Positions 11,067-19,755 of a stretch of 64,000 nt of DNA are shown in pieces. This DNA comes from Pseudarthrobacter phenanthrenivorans (GTDB lineage Bacteria > Actinomycetota > Actinomycetes > Actinomycetales > Micrococcaceae). The DNA lies in contig NZ_JWTB01000007.1 in NCBI RefSeq assembly GCF_000813845.1, positions 169,394 through 233,393 of the forward strand. Direction: 5' to 3'. The stretch's first letter is position 1. Every line of letters begins with the position of its first letter. Made by a program: the position numbers and the translations under genes. Below the pieces are notes generated by a model. The model saw nothing but the letters and a program-made list of their open reading frames with translations. It searched no databases and had not been told where the DNA came from.

Positions 11067-12277
11067 ATCGCACCGGCCAACGTGGCCTCGATGACGGCCG
11101 GGGAGAGGACATACTGGGTGACCAGCTGGCTTGCGCCCAGGACGCCCGCATGGCCGCCGGCCCGGGAAACGTTGATGCGCAGGTGCGAGGTGGCCAGCGG
11201 CGGCGAGCGGCGGTACACCACCTCGCGGATGCCTGCCACCAGGTGCTCCCCGGTCTCACCCACGCTGCCGCCCACCACGATCACGGACGGGTTGAGCAGG
11301 TTGACCACCGTCGCCAGCACCTCGCCGATGTCCCGGCCCGCCTGGCGCAGCGCCTGGATGGCCTGCAGGTTGCCGTCGGCCGCCAGCCGGAGAACGTCAG
11401 CGGCCTTTGCCACCTCCAGTCCCTGGCCCTTCAGGGAACGCACGACGGCGGGTCCGGACGCCAGCGCCTCCAGGCACCCATAGTTTCCGCAGGCGCACAG
11501 GACCTCCGCGCCGCGCGCCACCTGGACGTGGCCCAGGTCCCCGGCGGTGCCATTGGCGCCGCGCTGCAGTTCGCCGTTGCTGATGATCCCGGAGCCGATG
11601 CCGGTTGCCACTTTCACGAAGAAGAAGTTGTTGTACTCGGGCCAGTGGGCCGACTGCTCGCCCAGCGCCATGATGTTCACGTCGTTATCCACCAGCACAT
11701 GCACGGGCAGTGAGCGCTGGACGTAGCTGACCACGTCGAAGCCGTCCCAGCCCGGCATGATGGGCGGCTTCACCGGCTTCCCGCTGTCGTGTTCCACGGG
11801 CCCGGGCAGCCCGATCCCGATTCCCGCGAGTTCCGCGACGCTCCGTCCGGCCGCTACCAGCAGTTCCCTGCCCTGTGCCACCACCTGGTCCAGCACCGCT
11901 TCCGGCCCGTCGGCCACCTGCTGCTCCAGCCGGTGCTCGGCCAGGATCTTCCCACCCAGGTCAGTGACCGCCACGATCACGTGGGTGGCCCCCACGTCCA
12001 CGGCCAGCACCAGCCGGGCGGCCGGGTTGAAGGCAAAGCGCGACGGCGGCCTGCCGCCGCTCGAGAGCGCCTCACCTGCCGGACCCACCAGTCCGGACAG
12101 CATCAGCGCGTCGATGCGGGAGGCGACGGTTGAACGGGCGAGGCCGGTGCTCAGCGCGAGTTCGGCACGGGTCCGGGCTTTGCCGTCCCGGAGGAGCTGG
12201 AACAGGTCTCCGGCACGGGACAGGCTGCCGGCGTCGGAATCTTTTCCGGGCTGTTTCCCCGAGCCTGTAGAAGTCAT
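11057..12277 (-). CDS. ROK-family transcriptional regulator (sugar locus 1)
   Basis: 406 residues. Winged helix-turn-helix at about 20-75 (RAELALSTGLARSTVASRIDAL), then a ROK sugar-kinase-like domain with VDVGATHV, GLPGPV, VDNDVNIMALGE and the zinc motif CACGNYGCLE. ROK repressors bind a sugar or sugar derivative and control adjacent catabolic operons. It is divergent from the long Gfo/ABC/TIM-barrel operon, so it probably represses that operon. It is a paralogue of the ROK gene at 60116, which sits in the same position relative to a homologous Gfo pair. Confidence 0.88.
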   Translation of the reverse strand: MTSTGSGKQPGKDSDAGSLSRAGDLFQLLRDGKARTRAELALSTGLARSTVASRIDALMLSGLVGPAGEALSSGGRPPSRFAFNPAARLVLAVDVGATHVIVAVTDLGGKILAEHRLEQQVADGPEAVLDQVVAQGRELLVAAGRSVAELAGIGIGLPGPVEHDSGKPVKPPIMPGWDGFDVVSYVQRSLPVHVLVDNDVNIMALGEQSAHWPEYNNFFFVKVATGIGSGIISNGELQRGANGTAGDLGHVQVARGAEVLCACGNYGCLEALASGPAVVRSLKGQGLEVAKAADVLRLAADGNLQAIQALRQAGRDIGEVLATVVNLLNPSVIVVGGSVGETGEHLVAGIREVVYRRSPPLATSHLRINVSRAGGHAGVLGASQLVTQYVLSPAVIEATLAGAIAG

Positions 12278-12285
12278 GCCTCAGT

Positions 12286-12367
12286 CATAACACTCTTACT
12301 TATGGCTGTCACGATGGCAGAAGAATGACGCGCAACAAACAACTTTTGCTTGATGCGCGTCAAAAGT
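12286..12367. promoter_or_regulatory. Candidate ROK operators in the divergent promoter
   Basis: Two inverted repeats lie between the ROK gene and the operon. CATAA-N9-TTATG spans 12286-12304. ACTTTTG-N12-CAAAAGT spans 12342-12367 and is interleaved with GACGCGC/GCGCGTC (about 12328-12361). They fit dimeric repressor sites controlling both directions. The CATAA/TTATG element resembles half-sites near the second ROK gene. Confidence 0.5.
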
Positions 12368-12470
12368 GGTTCTAGGTTGTGACTCAGGGCACATCGGTTC
12401 GCCCGATGTCTCCCATCACCGGCAGTTATCCCTGGTCCCCTTGAGTCCGCTTACAAAGAGGTAATTGAAC

Positions 12471-13559
12471 TTGTCCCACCATGCAGCGCCACCAGACCGG
12501 CCCCTCGGCGTCGGCATCCTCGGCGCCGGACCTGTCACCCAGGCCATCCACCTCCCCGCACTGGCCCGGCTCCGGGACATCCTGGAAGTTCGGCACATCA
12601 TGGATGTGGATCCCGCAGTTGCCTCCTCCGTGGCGGCGCGGGTTGGCGCAACCGCCAGCACCAGCGTTGACCACCTGCTGGGTGACACCGGCGTGGACAT
12701 CGTGGCGATCTGCAGCCCGCACCAGTTCCACGCAGAGCAGGTCATCGCAGCCTGCAGGGCGGGCAAGAAAGCGGTGCTCTGCGAAAAGCCCTTTGCCATG
12801 AACGCAGCCGAAGCCGAACGCATCTCGGCCGTCAGCACCGAAACCGGGGTACCGATCGTGGTCGGGGCGATGCACACCTTCGACCCCGGCTGGCTCGCCG
12901 CGGAACAGCATTGGGACGACCTCACGGCCCGGGTGCATACGATCCGCTCCTCCATCGTCCTGCCGCCCAATGCGCGCTTCGAGGACTTCGCTACCGAGAT
13001 CGTGACCCGGCCTGCTTCCGGCAACCCGGATTACTCGGACCTTGAGGTGATCAAGGGCGCGCTCCAGGGCGGGATCATGGGGCTGGCCATCCACGACCTG
13101 CCGCTGGTCCGCCGGTTCACGCCGGACTTCGCCGACGTCGAAGTGCTGCAGGTATTCCACGTCCGTCCGTTCGGCTACGCCGTATCGCTGCGCACCCCGA
13201 CGCGGTCCATCGAACTGCGCGCCGTCATGGGCAGCACCTGGAAGCCTGAATGGACCTTCGAGGCGATCGCCGACGACGAGGCGCTCCGGATCGACTTCAC
13301 CCCGTCCTACGTCCAGGCCGGCTCCGCCGCCGCCACCTTCTCCCGCGGCAGCGAAACCAGGACCTTCGGCCCCTATGGACACAACGGCTACGAAGGCGAA
13401 TGGCGGGAACTTGCCGCATTGGCCCGCGGGACCAGGCAGGCTCCGTCCGCCCAGGCCCTCATCGATGACCTGACCTTCGCCCTCGACATCGCCGGGGCCA
13501 CGGTGGCGGCCGCCGCGGCAGGGCATGCAGCCGCCGACAAAGCAGGAGTCTCCGCATGA
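12471..13559 (+). CDS. Gfo/Idh/MocA oxidoreductase, HDLP subgroup (copy 1)
   Basis: 362 residues from TTG 12471; AAAGAGG lies 9 bases upstream, a better spacing than the in-frame TTG at 12465. Rossmann motif GILGAGPV, then LCEKPFA (the EKP catalytic Lys motif). Instead of the usual D-x-x-x-H-x-x-D helix it has GLAIHDLP, a variant shared with the second copy at 58971. Such NAD(P)-dependent enzymes oxidise or reduce sugars and cyclitols, often at C3. First gene of the sugar operon; its stop overlaps the ATG of the Gfo-like partner by 4 bases. Substrate unknown. Confidence 0.85.
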   Translation: MSHHAAPPDRPLGVGILGAGPVTQAIHLPALARLRDILEVRHIMDVDPAVASSVAARVGATASTSVDHLLGDTGVDIVAICSPHQFHAEQVIAACRAGKKAVLCEKPFAMNAAEAERISAVSTETGVPIVVGAMHTFDPGWLAAEQHWDDLTARVHTIRSSIVLPPNARFEDFATEIVTRPASGNPDYSDLEVIKGALQGGIMGLAIHDLPLVRRFTPDFADVEVLQVFHVRPFGYAVSLRTPTRSIELRAVMGSTWKPEWTFEAIADDEALRIDFTPSYVQAGSAAATFSRGSETRTFGPYGHNGYEGEWRELAALARGTRQAPSAQALIDDLTFALDIAGATVAAAAAGHAAADKAGVSA

Positions 13560-14386
13560 GCGGCCGGTACACGGTGTCGGCAACCCCGGCCGCAGTGGAG
13601 GCCGGGGCGGTCACGCAGACCCTGGCTTCGCTGCCCGCAACGTTCCAGCCGGCCGGGGAAGACCAGGCAGGCACGGCCGACGTGCTGGTGCTGGCCGGCG
13701 GTGCGGGCTGGACGACTGAGGCCGCCGCCGCTGTCGCGGCCGGGACGCGGGGTGTCGTGGTGGTCAACCCGGTTCCCGAGGACACCACGGAACTGGCCGC
13801 TGCGGCGCATGCCGCTGGAACCGCCGTCGTCCTTGACCTCCGCTGGGCCTCGAATCCTGCGCTGGTGGCCGGAAGCGGCCAGCCGGACGCCCGCGGTGCG
13901 GTGCGCAGTGCCCTGGGCACCGCCGCACTGCTGGACAGTGTTGCGGCTTCGGCACCGGGCACGGAATCCAAGGAGCTCCTGGCTGCACACCTCGCCGCCC
14001 TGCTGGCAGTCAGCGGGCAGCTGGATGGCGTGCGCGTCATCCGCAGCGACACCACCGGGTACACGGTCTGCGGCAGGCTGGCCAACGGCGCCCCGTTCAC
14101 CGCCCAGGGCGTGCTCACCGCTGCCCGGCCGGCCGGCGTCGACATCCGGCTCTACACCGCCGACGGCGGGGTGGCCGTCCAGGTGCCCGATCCGGACGCC
14201 GCCTGGCCTGCGACAATCCGGGTCACCGGGGCCCACGGCGAACTTATGCTCCCCACGCTTTACGAATCCGCCCACCGGTCAGCGTGGCGGCGCCTGAAGG
14301 ACCATCTTGGCGCCGGCACCCTGCCGGACGACCTGTCCGGGTTCGCCCGGCTGGCCGACCTCTACGCAACCCTCGCTGCCACGTAA
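13556..14386 (+). CDS. Degenerate Gfo/Idh/MocA-like partner protein (copy 1)
   Basis: 276 residues, no firm named family. The stretch GWTTEAAAAVAAG, then VVVVNPVPEDTTELAAAAHAAG and LDLRWASNPALV lines up with the A-x-x-AGKHV-x-x-EKP segment and following helix of Gfo/Idh/MocA enzymes, but EKP has become NP and the N-terminal GxGxxG is missing. The end (GELMLPTLYESAHRSAWRRL) resembles the C-terminal tail of that family. It is translationally coupled (ATGA) to an intact Gfo gene. A homologous pair sits at 58177-60011. I infer a non-catalytic or regulatory subunit; the homology is by eye. Confidence 0.6.
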   Translation: MSGRYTVSATPAAVEAGAVTQTLASLPATFQPAGEDQAGTADVLVLAGGAGWTTEAAAAVAAGTRGVVVVNPVPEDTTELAAAAHAAGTAVVLDLRWASNPALVAGSGQPDARGAVRSALGTAALLDSVAASAPGTESKELLAAHLAALLAVSGQLDGVRVIRSDTTGYTVCGRLANGAPFTAQGVLTAARPAGVDIRLYTADGGVAVQVPDPDAAWPATIRVTGAHGELMLPTLYESAHRSAWRRLKDHLGAGTLPDDLSGFARLADLYATLAAT

Positions 14387-14526
14387 CCAGTCCACCGATA
14401 CGCAACCACACAAGCAGTCCAACAGCCAAGCAGTCCAAAGCACAGTCCAGTCCCACCTCCACTCTCAACGATGAGCAGGACCGCATCTACGGCGCACCAC
14501 GCCCGCCGGTCCCGAAAGGACACATC

Positions 14527-15852
14527 ATGAACGCAACTTCCGAACAGCGCCGCTCCTTCTCCCGGCGCGGTTTCCTCGGCCTGACGGCTGCCGCAGCAGC
14601 AGCCCCGCTCCTGGCTGCCTGCGGCGGCGGTTCGGCAACCCAGGGAGGCGGCGGCGGTGCAGGCGGCACCGTCAAGTTCTGGGACATGCCCTGGGCAACC
14701 CCCGCCTACAACGACGCCGCGAAGGGCATCGCGGAAGGATTCTCGGGGGCCAACGGCGCCAAAGCGTCCTACCAGATCATCCAGTGGAACAATTTCTACC
14801 AGACCTTCTCCTCCGCCATCGCGTCAAAGACAGGACCCGCAGTCTCCACCGGCGGCGGTTTCCAGGCGTTCCAGTTCGAGCAGCAGGGCCAGATTGCCTA
14901 CGCGGACAAGGTAATCGAGAAGCTGAAGGCCAATGGCCAGTTCGACGACTTCCTGCCCGGCGTGCTGGATCCGTTCAAGTCGGACAAGGGCTATGTGGCC
15001 GTCCCCTGGCAGCTGGACATGCGCGTCTTCTGGTACCGCAAGTCGCTGTTCGAAAAGGCCAACGTCGCGCTGCCAACGGACTGGCCGTCGCTGCTGGAAG
15101 CCGGCAAGGCGCTGAAGAAGGTGGGTGCGTTCGGCTTCACCACCGGCGCGGGCGCGGGCAACAACTATGCCAACCACTCCATGATCATGATGATGGTCAA
15201 CAACGGCGGCGGTGTCTGGAACAAGGACGGCGAGCTGGACCTGATGAATGACCGCAACGTCGAGGCCATGGAGTTCGTGCTGGAGCTGGTGTCCAACGGC
15301 ATCGTGGACCCTGCTGCCGTCAGCTACACCACGGACAACATGTCCGCCCAGTGGAAGGACGGGAAGGCGGGCTACGGCCTGTTCCAGGTCAACGTACCGC
15401 AGCGCGTGGGCGACACCTCCGGCGACCTGCTGGTGGCTGACCCCATCAAGGGCCCGCACGGGGACAAGGCCACCATCGTCTTCCCGAACAACATCATGAT
15501 GTACACCAACACCCCTTCGCAGGAAGCCTCGGAGGAGTTCCTGGTGTACTACCTGGGCCAGCTCAAACAGCTGTGGCAGAAGAAACTGATGTCCGCCCTG
15601 CCGGTCTTCAAGTCGATCACGGAGATCCCCGAGTTCGCCAACGACCCCAACAACGTCAAGATCGTCAAGGACTGGCAGCCCATTGCCAAGACCTTCGCCG
15701 CACAGGGCAGCCGGCTCAATGCCAACCTGGCGGCCCTTGACGGCGGCCAGGCACTGAACCAGTTCAGCCAGACCATCATCACCGGCAAGGCCGACGCCAA
15801 GACTGCCCTGCAGACCTTCCAATCCGGCCTCGAGTCGGTCCTGAAGAAGTAG
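14527..15852 (+). CDS. ABC transporter sugar-binding lipoprotein
   Basis: 441 residues from ATG 14527 (GAAAGGACACATC upstream). The N-terminus is a Tat-type lipoprotein signal: RRGFLGL, a hydrophobic stretch and lipobox LLAAC. The rest is a family-1 extracellular solute-binding fold (VKFWDMPW, AVPWQLDMRVFWYRKSLFE). It delivers a carbohydrate to the two permeases directly downstream (13-base gap). A 140-base spacer with repeated CAGTCCA words separates it from the Gfo pair. Specificity cannot be read from sequence; the operon suggests a plant-derived or anhydro sugar or glycoside. Confidence 0.9.
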   Translation: MNATSEQRRSFSRRGFLGLTAAAAAAPLLAACGGGSATQGGGGGAGGTVKFWDMPWATPAYNDAAKGIAEGFSGANGAKASYQIIQWNNFYQTFSSAIASKTGPAVSTGGGFQAFQFEQQGQIAYADKVIEKLKANGQFDDFLPGVLDPFKSDKGYVAVPWQLDMRVFWYRKSLFEKANVALPTDWPSLLEAGKALKKVGAFGFTTGAGAGNNYANHSMIMMMVNNGGGVWNKDGELDLMNDRNVEAMEFVLELVSNGIVDPAAVSYTTDNMSAQWKDGKAGYGLFQVNVPQRVGDTSGDLLVADPIKGPHGDKATIVFPNNIMMYTNTPSQEASEEFLVYYLGQLKQLWQKKLMSALPVFKSITEIPEFANDPNNVKIVKDWQPIAKTFAAQGSRLNANLAALDGGQALNQFSQTIITGKADAKTALQTFQSGLESVLKK

Positions 15853-15864
15853 GACCGAGCGCCC

Positions 15865-16827
15865 ATGTCCAGCACCACCACCCAGTCCGGCTTTGCCCGG
15901 GCCCGCCGCGGGCTTGCCCCCGGCAGGTCCGGGGCCGCCCCCGGCAAGCGCAAGAGCAAACTCTCGGCCCAGGCCACCAGGACGTTCTTCTGGCTCCTGC
16001 TCCCCTCCGTTGTCCTCCTTGTCCTGATCCACGGCTACCCGCTCATCTACGCCGCCATCCAGGCCACACACGACGGAAACCTCCTCCAGACCGGAAACTT
16101 CGTGGGCGGCCAGAACTTCGCCACCGTCCTGACCTCGCCCGCGTTCTGGAAGGCGGCCCAGTTCACGCTGTGGTTCACCATCGTGGGCGTCTTCGGTTCC
16201 TGGCTCGTTGGCCTCGGCCTGGCCCTGCTCCTGCGCACCAGGATCCCGGGAAGAAACACGTTCAAGGTCCTGCTGCTCCTGCCCTGGGTGGTGCCCATCG
16301 TGGTGTCCTCCACCGCGTGGAACTGGCTGGTGGCCACCCCGGACAGCCTGATCCCGGCGCTGTTCCGGAACCTGGGCATGGGCACCCCGCTCTTCCTGGC
16401 GGATCCCACCCTGGCCTCCGTCACCGTCATGGTGTTCAAGGTCTGGGTCAGCTTCCCCTTCATGATGATGATGATCTCCGCCGCCCTGGCCTCCGTTGAC
16501 ACCACCGTCTACGAGGCGGCCAGCATGGACGGGGCAAGCCGCTGGCAGCAGTTCACCCAGATCACCCTGCCGCTGATCGCCCGCTCCACGTACATCAGCT
16601 GGATCCTGATGACCATCTTCTGCGTCAACGACTTCCCCACCATTTACCTCCTCACCGGCGGCGGCCCGGTCAACGCCACCACCTCCCTGGTGGTCCTGGC
16701 CTACCGGACCGTGTTCCAGGACTTCGCCACCGGACCCGGCGTCGCCATCGCCTTCCTCATGACCATGACCCTGGTGGTCATCTCCGTCATCCTGTATCGC
16801 CAGATCCGAAAGTCGAGCGTCGAATAA
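15865..16827 (+). CDS. Sugar ABC transporter permease 1 (MalF-type)
   Basis: 320 residues with six predicted membrane segments after a basic N-terminal tail. The ATPase-docking EAA loop is visible near residue 215 (EAASMDGASRW followed by ITLP). It pairs with the next permease; the genes overlap by one base (TAATG). No ATPase is encoded nearby, as usual for actinobacterial sugar importers that share an MsmK-type ATPase made elsewhere. Confidence 0.92.
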   Translation: MSSTTTQSGFARARRGLAPGRSGAAPGKRKSKLSAQATRTFFWLLLPSVVLLVLIHGYPLIYAAIQATHDGNLLQTGNFVGGQNFATVLTSPAFWKAAQFTLWFTIVGVFGSWLVGLGLALLLRTRIPGRNTFKVLLLLPWVVPIVVSSTAWNWLVATPDSLIPALFRNLGMGTPLFLADPTLASVTVMVFKVWVSFPFMMMMISAALASVDTTVYEAASMDGASRWQQFTQITLPLIARSTYISWILMTIFCVNDFPTIYLLTGGGPVNATTSLVVLAYRTVFQDFATGPGVAIAFLMTMTLVVISVILYRQIRKSSVE

Positions 16828-17717
16828 TGAGCGCAGTCCTTCACGCCCATCCCGAATCCGGCCCCGCACTCGGCATCGACGCCGCCAAACGGCGCAGGGT
16901 CCTCTCCGAAGCCGGCCAGCGCGGCCGCTGGTGGCGCTTCGCAGCAATCCTGATCATCACCGGGATCGTGCTGGTTCCCATCATGGTTACCGTGCTGCTG
17001 GCCTTCACTCCCGGACCCAACAGCACCGCGACCGGGCTGACTTTCGAGAACCTCGGCAACGTCTTCTCCAAGACCCTGGCAGCCACCTGGCTCAAGAACA
17101 GCCTGGTCACCACCCTGTCCACCGTGGTGGTCTCGGTGGCCGTCGCGGCCCCGGCCGGCTATGTCCTTTCCCGGGGCCGCAGCAAGGCAGTCTCCGGGTA
17201 CTCCCTGCTCCTGTTCGTGATGCAGTCCCTCCCCATCATCACCTCCGTGGTGCCGCTGTTCATCCTGTTCGCCGGCATGGGCCTGGTGGACAACCTCCTG
17301 GGCCTGACCATCATCTACGTGGGTTCCACCATGACCGTGGCCACCTGGATGATGGCCGCCTACTTCGACTCCATCCCCATCAGCCTGGAGGAAGCATCCT
17401 GGATCGACGGCTGCTCCGTCTTCGGGTCCTTCACCAAAGTGGTGCTGCGGAACTCCCTTCCCGGCGTCCTTTCCACCGCCATCTTCGCCTTCCTCCTCGC
17501 CTGGAATGACTACCTCGTAGCCATCGTGTTCCTCCGCTCCAACGAAATCTTCACGCTCCCCATGGGCGTGCAGTCCTTCTTCCAGCAGAATGCAACTGAC
17601 TGGACATCCGTCATGGCCCTGGCCGTGGTCATGATGCTCCCGCCCGTTATCGTCTTCGCCACCCTGAACAAGTACTTCAGCGTTGGCGGCATCGGCGGCT
17701 CCCTCGCCGGCCGCTGA
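16827..17717 (+). CDS. Sugar ABC transporter permease 2 (MalG-type)
   Basis: 296 residues, six predicted membrane segments, EAA loop EEASWIDGCSVFGSF followed by VVLRNSLP. It forms the heterodimeric channel with the preceding permease. The start ATG 16827 overlaps the previous stop. Downstream, 40 bases separate it from the TIM-barrel gene of the same operon. Confidence 0.92.
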   Translation: MSAVLHAHPESGPALGIDAAKRRRVLSEAGQRGRWWRFAAILIITGIVLVPIMVTVLLAFTPGPNSTATGLTFENLGNVFSKTLAATWLKNSLVTTLSTVVVSVAVAAPAGYVLSRGRSKAVSGYSLLLFVMQSLPIITSVVPLFILFAGMGLVDNLLGLTIIYVGSTMTVATWMMAAYFDSIPISLEEASWIDGCSVFGSFTKVVLRNSLPGVLSTAIFAFLLAWNDYLVAIVFLRSNEIFTLPMGVQSFFQQNATDWTSVMALAVVMMLPPVIVFATLNKYFSVGGIGGSLAGR

Positions 17718-17757
17718 CCCCGACCTCCACGACCACCAGAACCACCAAAGGAAATCC

Positions 17758-18516
17758 ATGTCGTACTCACTGCAGCTTTACACCCTCCGCAACGCCATGT
17801 CGGAGGATCTTCCGGGGACCATCAAGCGGGTGGCGGAGATCGGCTTCACGCAGGTCGAGCCGTACAACTTCGTGGCCACGGCCAACGAACTGGGCGCTGC
17901 CCTGAAGGAAAACGGGCTCACCGCGCCGTCCGGCCACGCACCCCTGATGAGCCAGGACCAGGACGAAATCTTCGCGGCGGCGAGGGGACTGGGCATCAGC
18001 ACGGTAATCGACCCGTTCCTGCCCGCCGAGCACTGGCAGAAAGCGGAAGACATCCAGGCCACCGCAGGGAAGCTGAATGCTGCCGCCAGGAAGGGTGCGG
18101 AGTACGGCATCCGCGTGGGTTACCACAACCATGCGTGGGAACTGGAGTCCACCATCGAGGGCCGGACCGCCCTTGAGTACTTCGCGTCACTGCTGGACCC
18201 GGAACTGGTCCTTGAAGTGGACACCTACTGGGCCGCAGTGGGCGGCCAGGACCCCGTCGAGCTCCTGGGCCGGCTCGGTGACCGGGTGAAGTTCATCCAC
18301 ATCAAGGACGGCCCCCTCAACAAGGACAACAAAGCCCAGCAGCCGGCGGGCCAGGGCAAGGTCCCGGTCCTGGACGTCATCGCCGCCGCCAAGTCCCTGG
18401 AGGTGGGCGTGGTGGAGTTCGACGACTACGCCGGTGACATCTTCGAGGGCATTGCCCAGTCCCTGACCTTCCTGAACAGCAACAGCACCACTGGAGCAGA
18501 AGGAGCGCAGGCATGA
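17758..18516 (+). CDS. TIM-barrel sugar isomerase/epimerase-like protein 1
   Basis: 252 residues from ATG 17758 (AAAGGAAATCC upstream). AP-endonuclease-2/xylose-isomerase-like TIM barrel. Metal-site residues are readable: GYHNHAWELE, EVDTYWA, HIKDG and VVEFDDY. Family members are IolE/IolI-like isomerases and dehydratases, and also the lyases and hydratases of 3-keto-sugar pathways. Lying between permeases and two Gfo enzymes, it could eliminate or hydrate a 3-keto sugar, like LgdB proteins in levoglucosan use; this role is inferred. It overlaps the next ATG by 4 bases. Confidence 0.8.
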   Translation: MSYSLQLYTLRNAMSEDLPGTIKRVAEIGFTQVEPYNFVATANELGAALKENGLTAPSGHAPLMSQDQDEIFAAARGLGISTVIDPFLPAEHWQKAEDIQATAGKLNAAARKGAEYGIRVGYHNHAWELESTIEGRTALEYFASLLDPELVLEVDTYWAAVGGQDPVELLGRLGDRVKFIHIKDGPLNKDNKAQQPAGQGKVPVLDVIAAAKSLEVGVVEFDDYAGDIFEGIAQSLTFLNSNSTTGAEGAQA

Positions 18517-19640
18517 GCACCCCAGCAGCCAAGCCGGTCCGCAGCGGCCCGGTAGGCGTCGGCGTCATCGGCGCCGGCGTGATCAGCAAGCAGTACCTGG
18601 ACAACCTCACGGCCTTCCCGGACCTCAAGGTCCACGTCATCGCCGACCTGTTCGAGGAAGCCGCCGAGGCACGCGCCACGGAGTACGGCATCGCCGAGTG
18701 GGGCGGTGTGGACAAGGCCCTGAACCACCCGGACGTCGAAATCATCGTCAACCTCACCATCCCCGCAGCGCACGTTGAGGTGGCCACGGCCGCCGTCAAC
18801 GCCGGCAAGCACGTCTGGACCGAAAAGCCGTTCAGCCTGGACCGGGAATCCGGGCTGGGCCTGCTCAAAACCGCTGACGCCGCCGGCATCCGCCTGGGCT
18901 GCGCCCCGGACACCTTCCTGGGCGCAGGCATCCAGACCGCCCTCCGCCTGATCCAGCGGGGCGACATCGGCACCCCGCTGACCGCGATGACCACGTTCCA
19001 GACCCCCGGCCCGGAATCCTGGCACCCCAACCCGGCCTTCCTCTTCCAACATGGCGCCGGCCCACTGTTCGACATGGGCCCGTACTACCTCACCACCCTG
19101 GTCCAGGCGTTCGGCTCCATCCGCAAGGTGGCCGCCGTCGGGTCCAAGGCCAAGGACGTGCGGGTGATCGGTTCCGGGCCCAAGGCCGGCGAGGAATTCA
19201 CCGTCGAGGTGCCCACCCACGTCTCGGCCATGGCCCAGTTCGAATCCGGGGCCTCCTCGCACAGCGTCTTCTCCTTCGAGTCCCCCCGCACCCGGATGGG
19301 CTTCGTGGAAATCACCGGAACCGAAGCCACCCTGTCATTGCCGGACCCCAACTACTTCACCGGTGACATCAAGCTCTGGCGCGCCGGCGACGAGGACTGG
19401 ACCACCGTCCCGGCCACCGGGCCCGCCAACGGCCGCGGCATGGGCGTGCTGGACATGGCCCGCTCCCTGCGGGCCGGGACAGCCCACCGGGCCACCGGCG
19501 AACTGGCGTACCACGTCCTGGACACCATGGTGTCCATCTCCGAATCCATCGATTCGGGCACGTTCGTGAACGTCGAAAGCTCGGCCCCGGCCTCCGCCGC
19601 ACTCCCCGAGGACTGGGCGCCGGAGTCCGCCACCCTCTGA
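18513..19640 (+). CDS. Gfo/Idh/MocA oxidoreductase 2 (PYY variant)
   Basis: 375 residues. Rossmann motif GVIGAGVIS, HVWTEKPFS for the EKP lysine, then GPLFDMGPYYL, where the usual catalytic His of the D-x-x-x-H helix is replaced by Tyr. That variant defines a separate subgroup of sugar dehydrogenases/reductases. ATGA overlap with the TIM-barrel gene upstream. In an oxidation-elimination-hydration-reduction scheme this would be the candidate NADH-dependent 3-keto-sugar reductase (LgdC-like), but the roles of this and the next enzyme could be swapped. Confidence 0.82.
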   Translation: MSTPAAKPVRSGPVGVGVIGAGVISKQYLDNLTAFPDLKVHVIADLFEEAAEARATEYGIAEWGGVDKALNHPDVEIIVNLTIPAAHVEVATAAVNAGKHVWTEKPFSLDRESGLGLLKTADAAGIRLGCAPDTFLGAGIQTALRLIQRGDIGTPLTAMTTFQTPGPESWHPNPAFLFQHGAGPLFDMGPYYLTTLVQAFGSIRKVAAVGSKAKDVRVIGSGPKAGEEFTVEVPTHVSAMAQFESGASSHSVFSFESPRTRMGFVEITGTEATLSLPDPNYFTGDIKLWRAGDEDWTTVPATGPANGRGMGVLDMARSLRAGTAHRATGELAYHVLDTMVSISESIDSGTFVNVESSAPASAALPEDWAPESATL

Positions 19641-19691
19641 CACGGACGCCACCCCGGCACCCGCCATCCCGGCAGCCAGCATCCCCGGCAG

Positions 19692-19731
19692 GATCCAGCA
19701 CCGTCCAGCAAGATCCAGCACCGTCCAGCAA
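19692..19731 (+). repeat. Two perfect tandem copies of a 20-bp repeat
   Basis: GATCCAGCACCGTCCAGCAA at 19692-19711 is repeated immediately at 19712-19731, in the 115-base spacer between two Gfo genes. No hairpin or promoter is evident. Probably slippage in a spacer, though it could affect mRNA processing. Confidence 0.8.
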
Positions 19732-19755
19732 GCAGGAAGCACGCAGGAACGCATC

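Noticed and set aside
14387..14526. CAGTCCA word repeats as a binding-site array
   Set aside because: Irregular spacing and no palindrome; more likely a slippage-prone spacer.
14824..16947. A 707-residue minus-strand open frame opposite the ABC genes
   Set aside because: Composition is that of an antisense shadow (His, Gly, Asp-rich), while the plus strand encodes a lipoprotein and permease with clear motifs.
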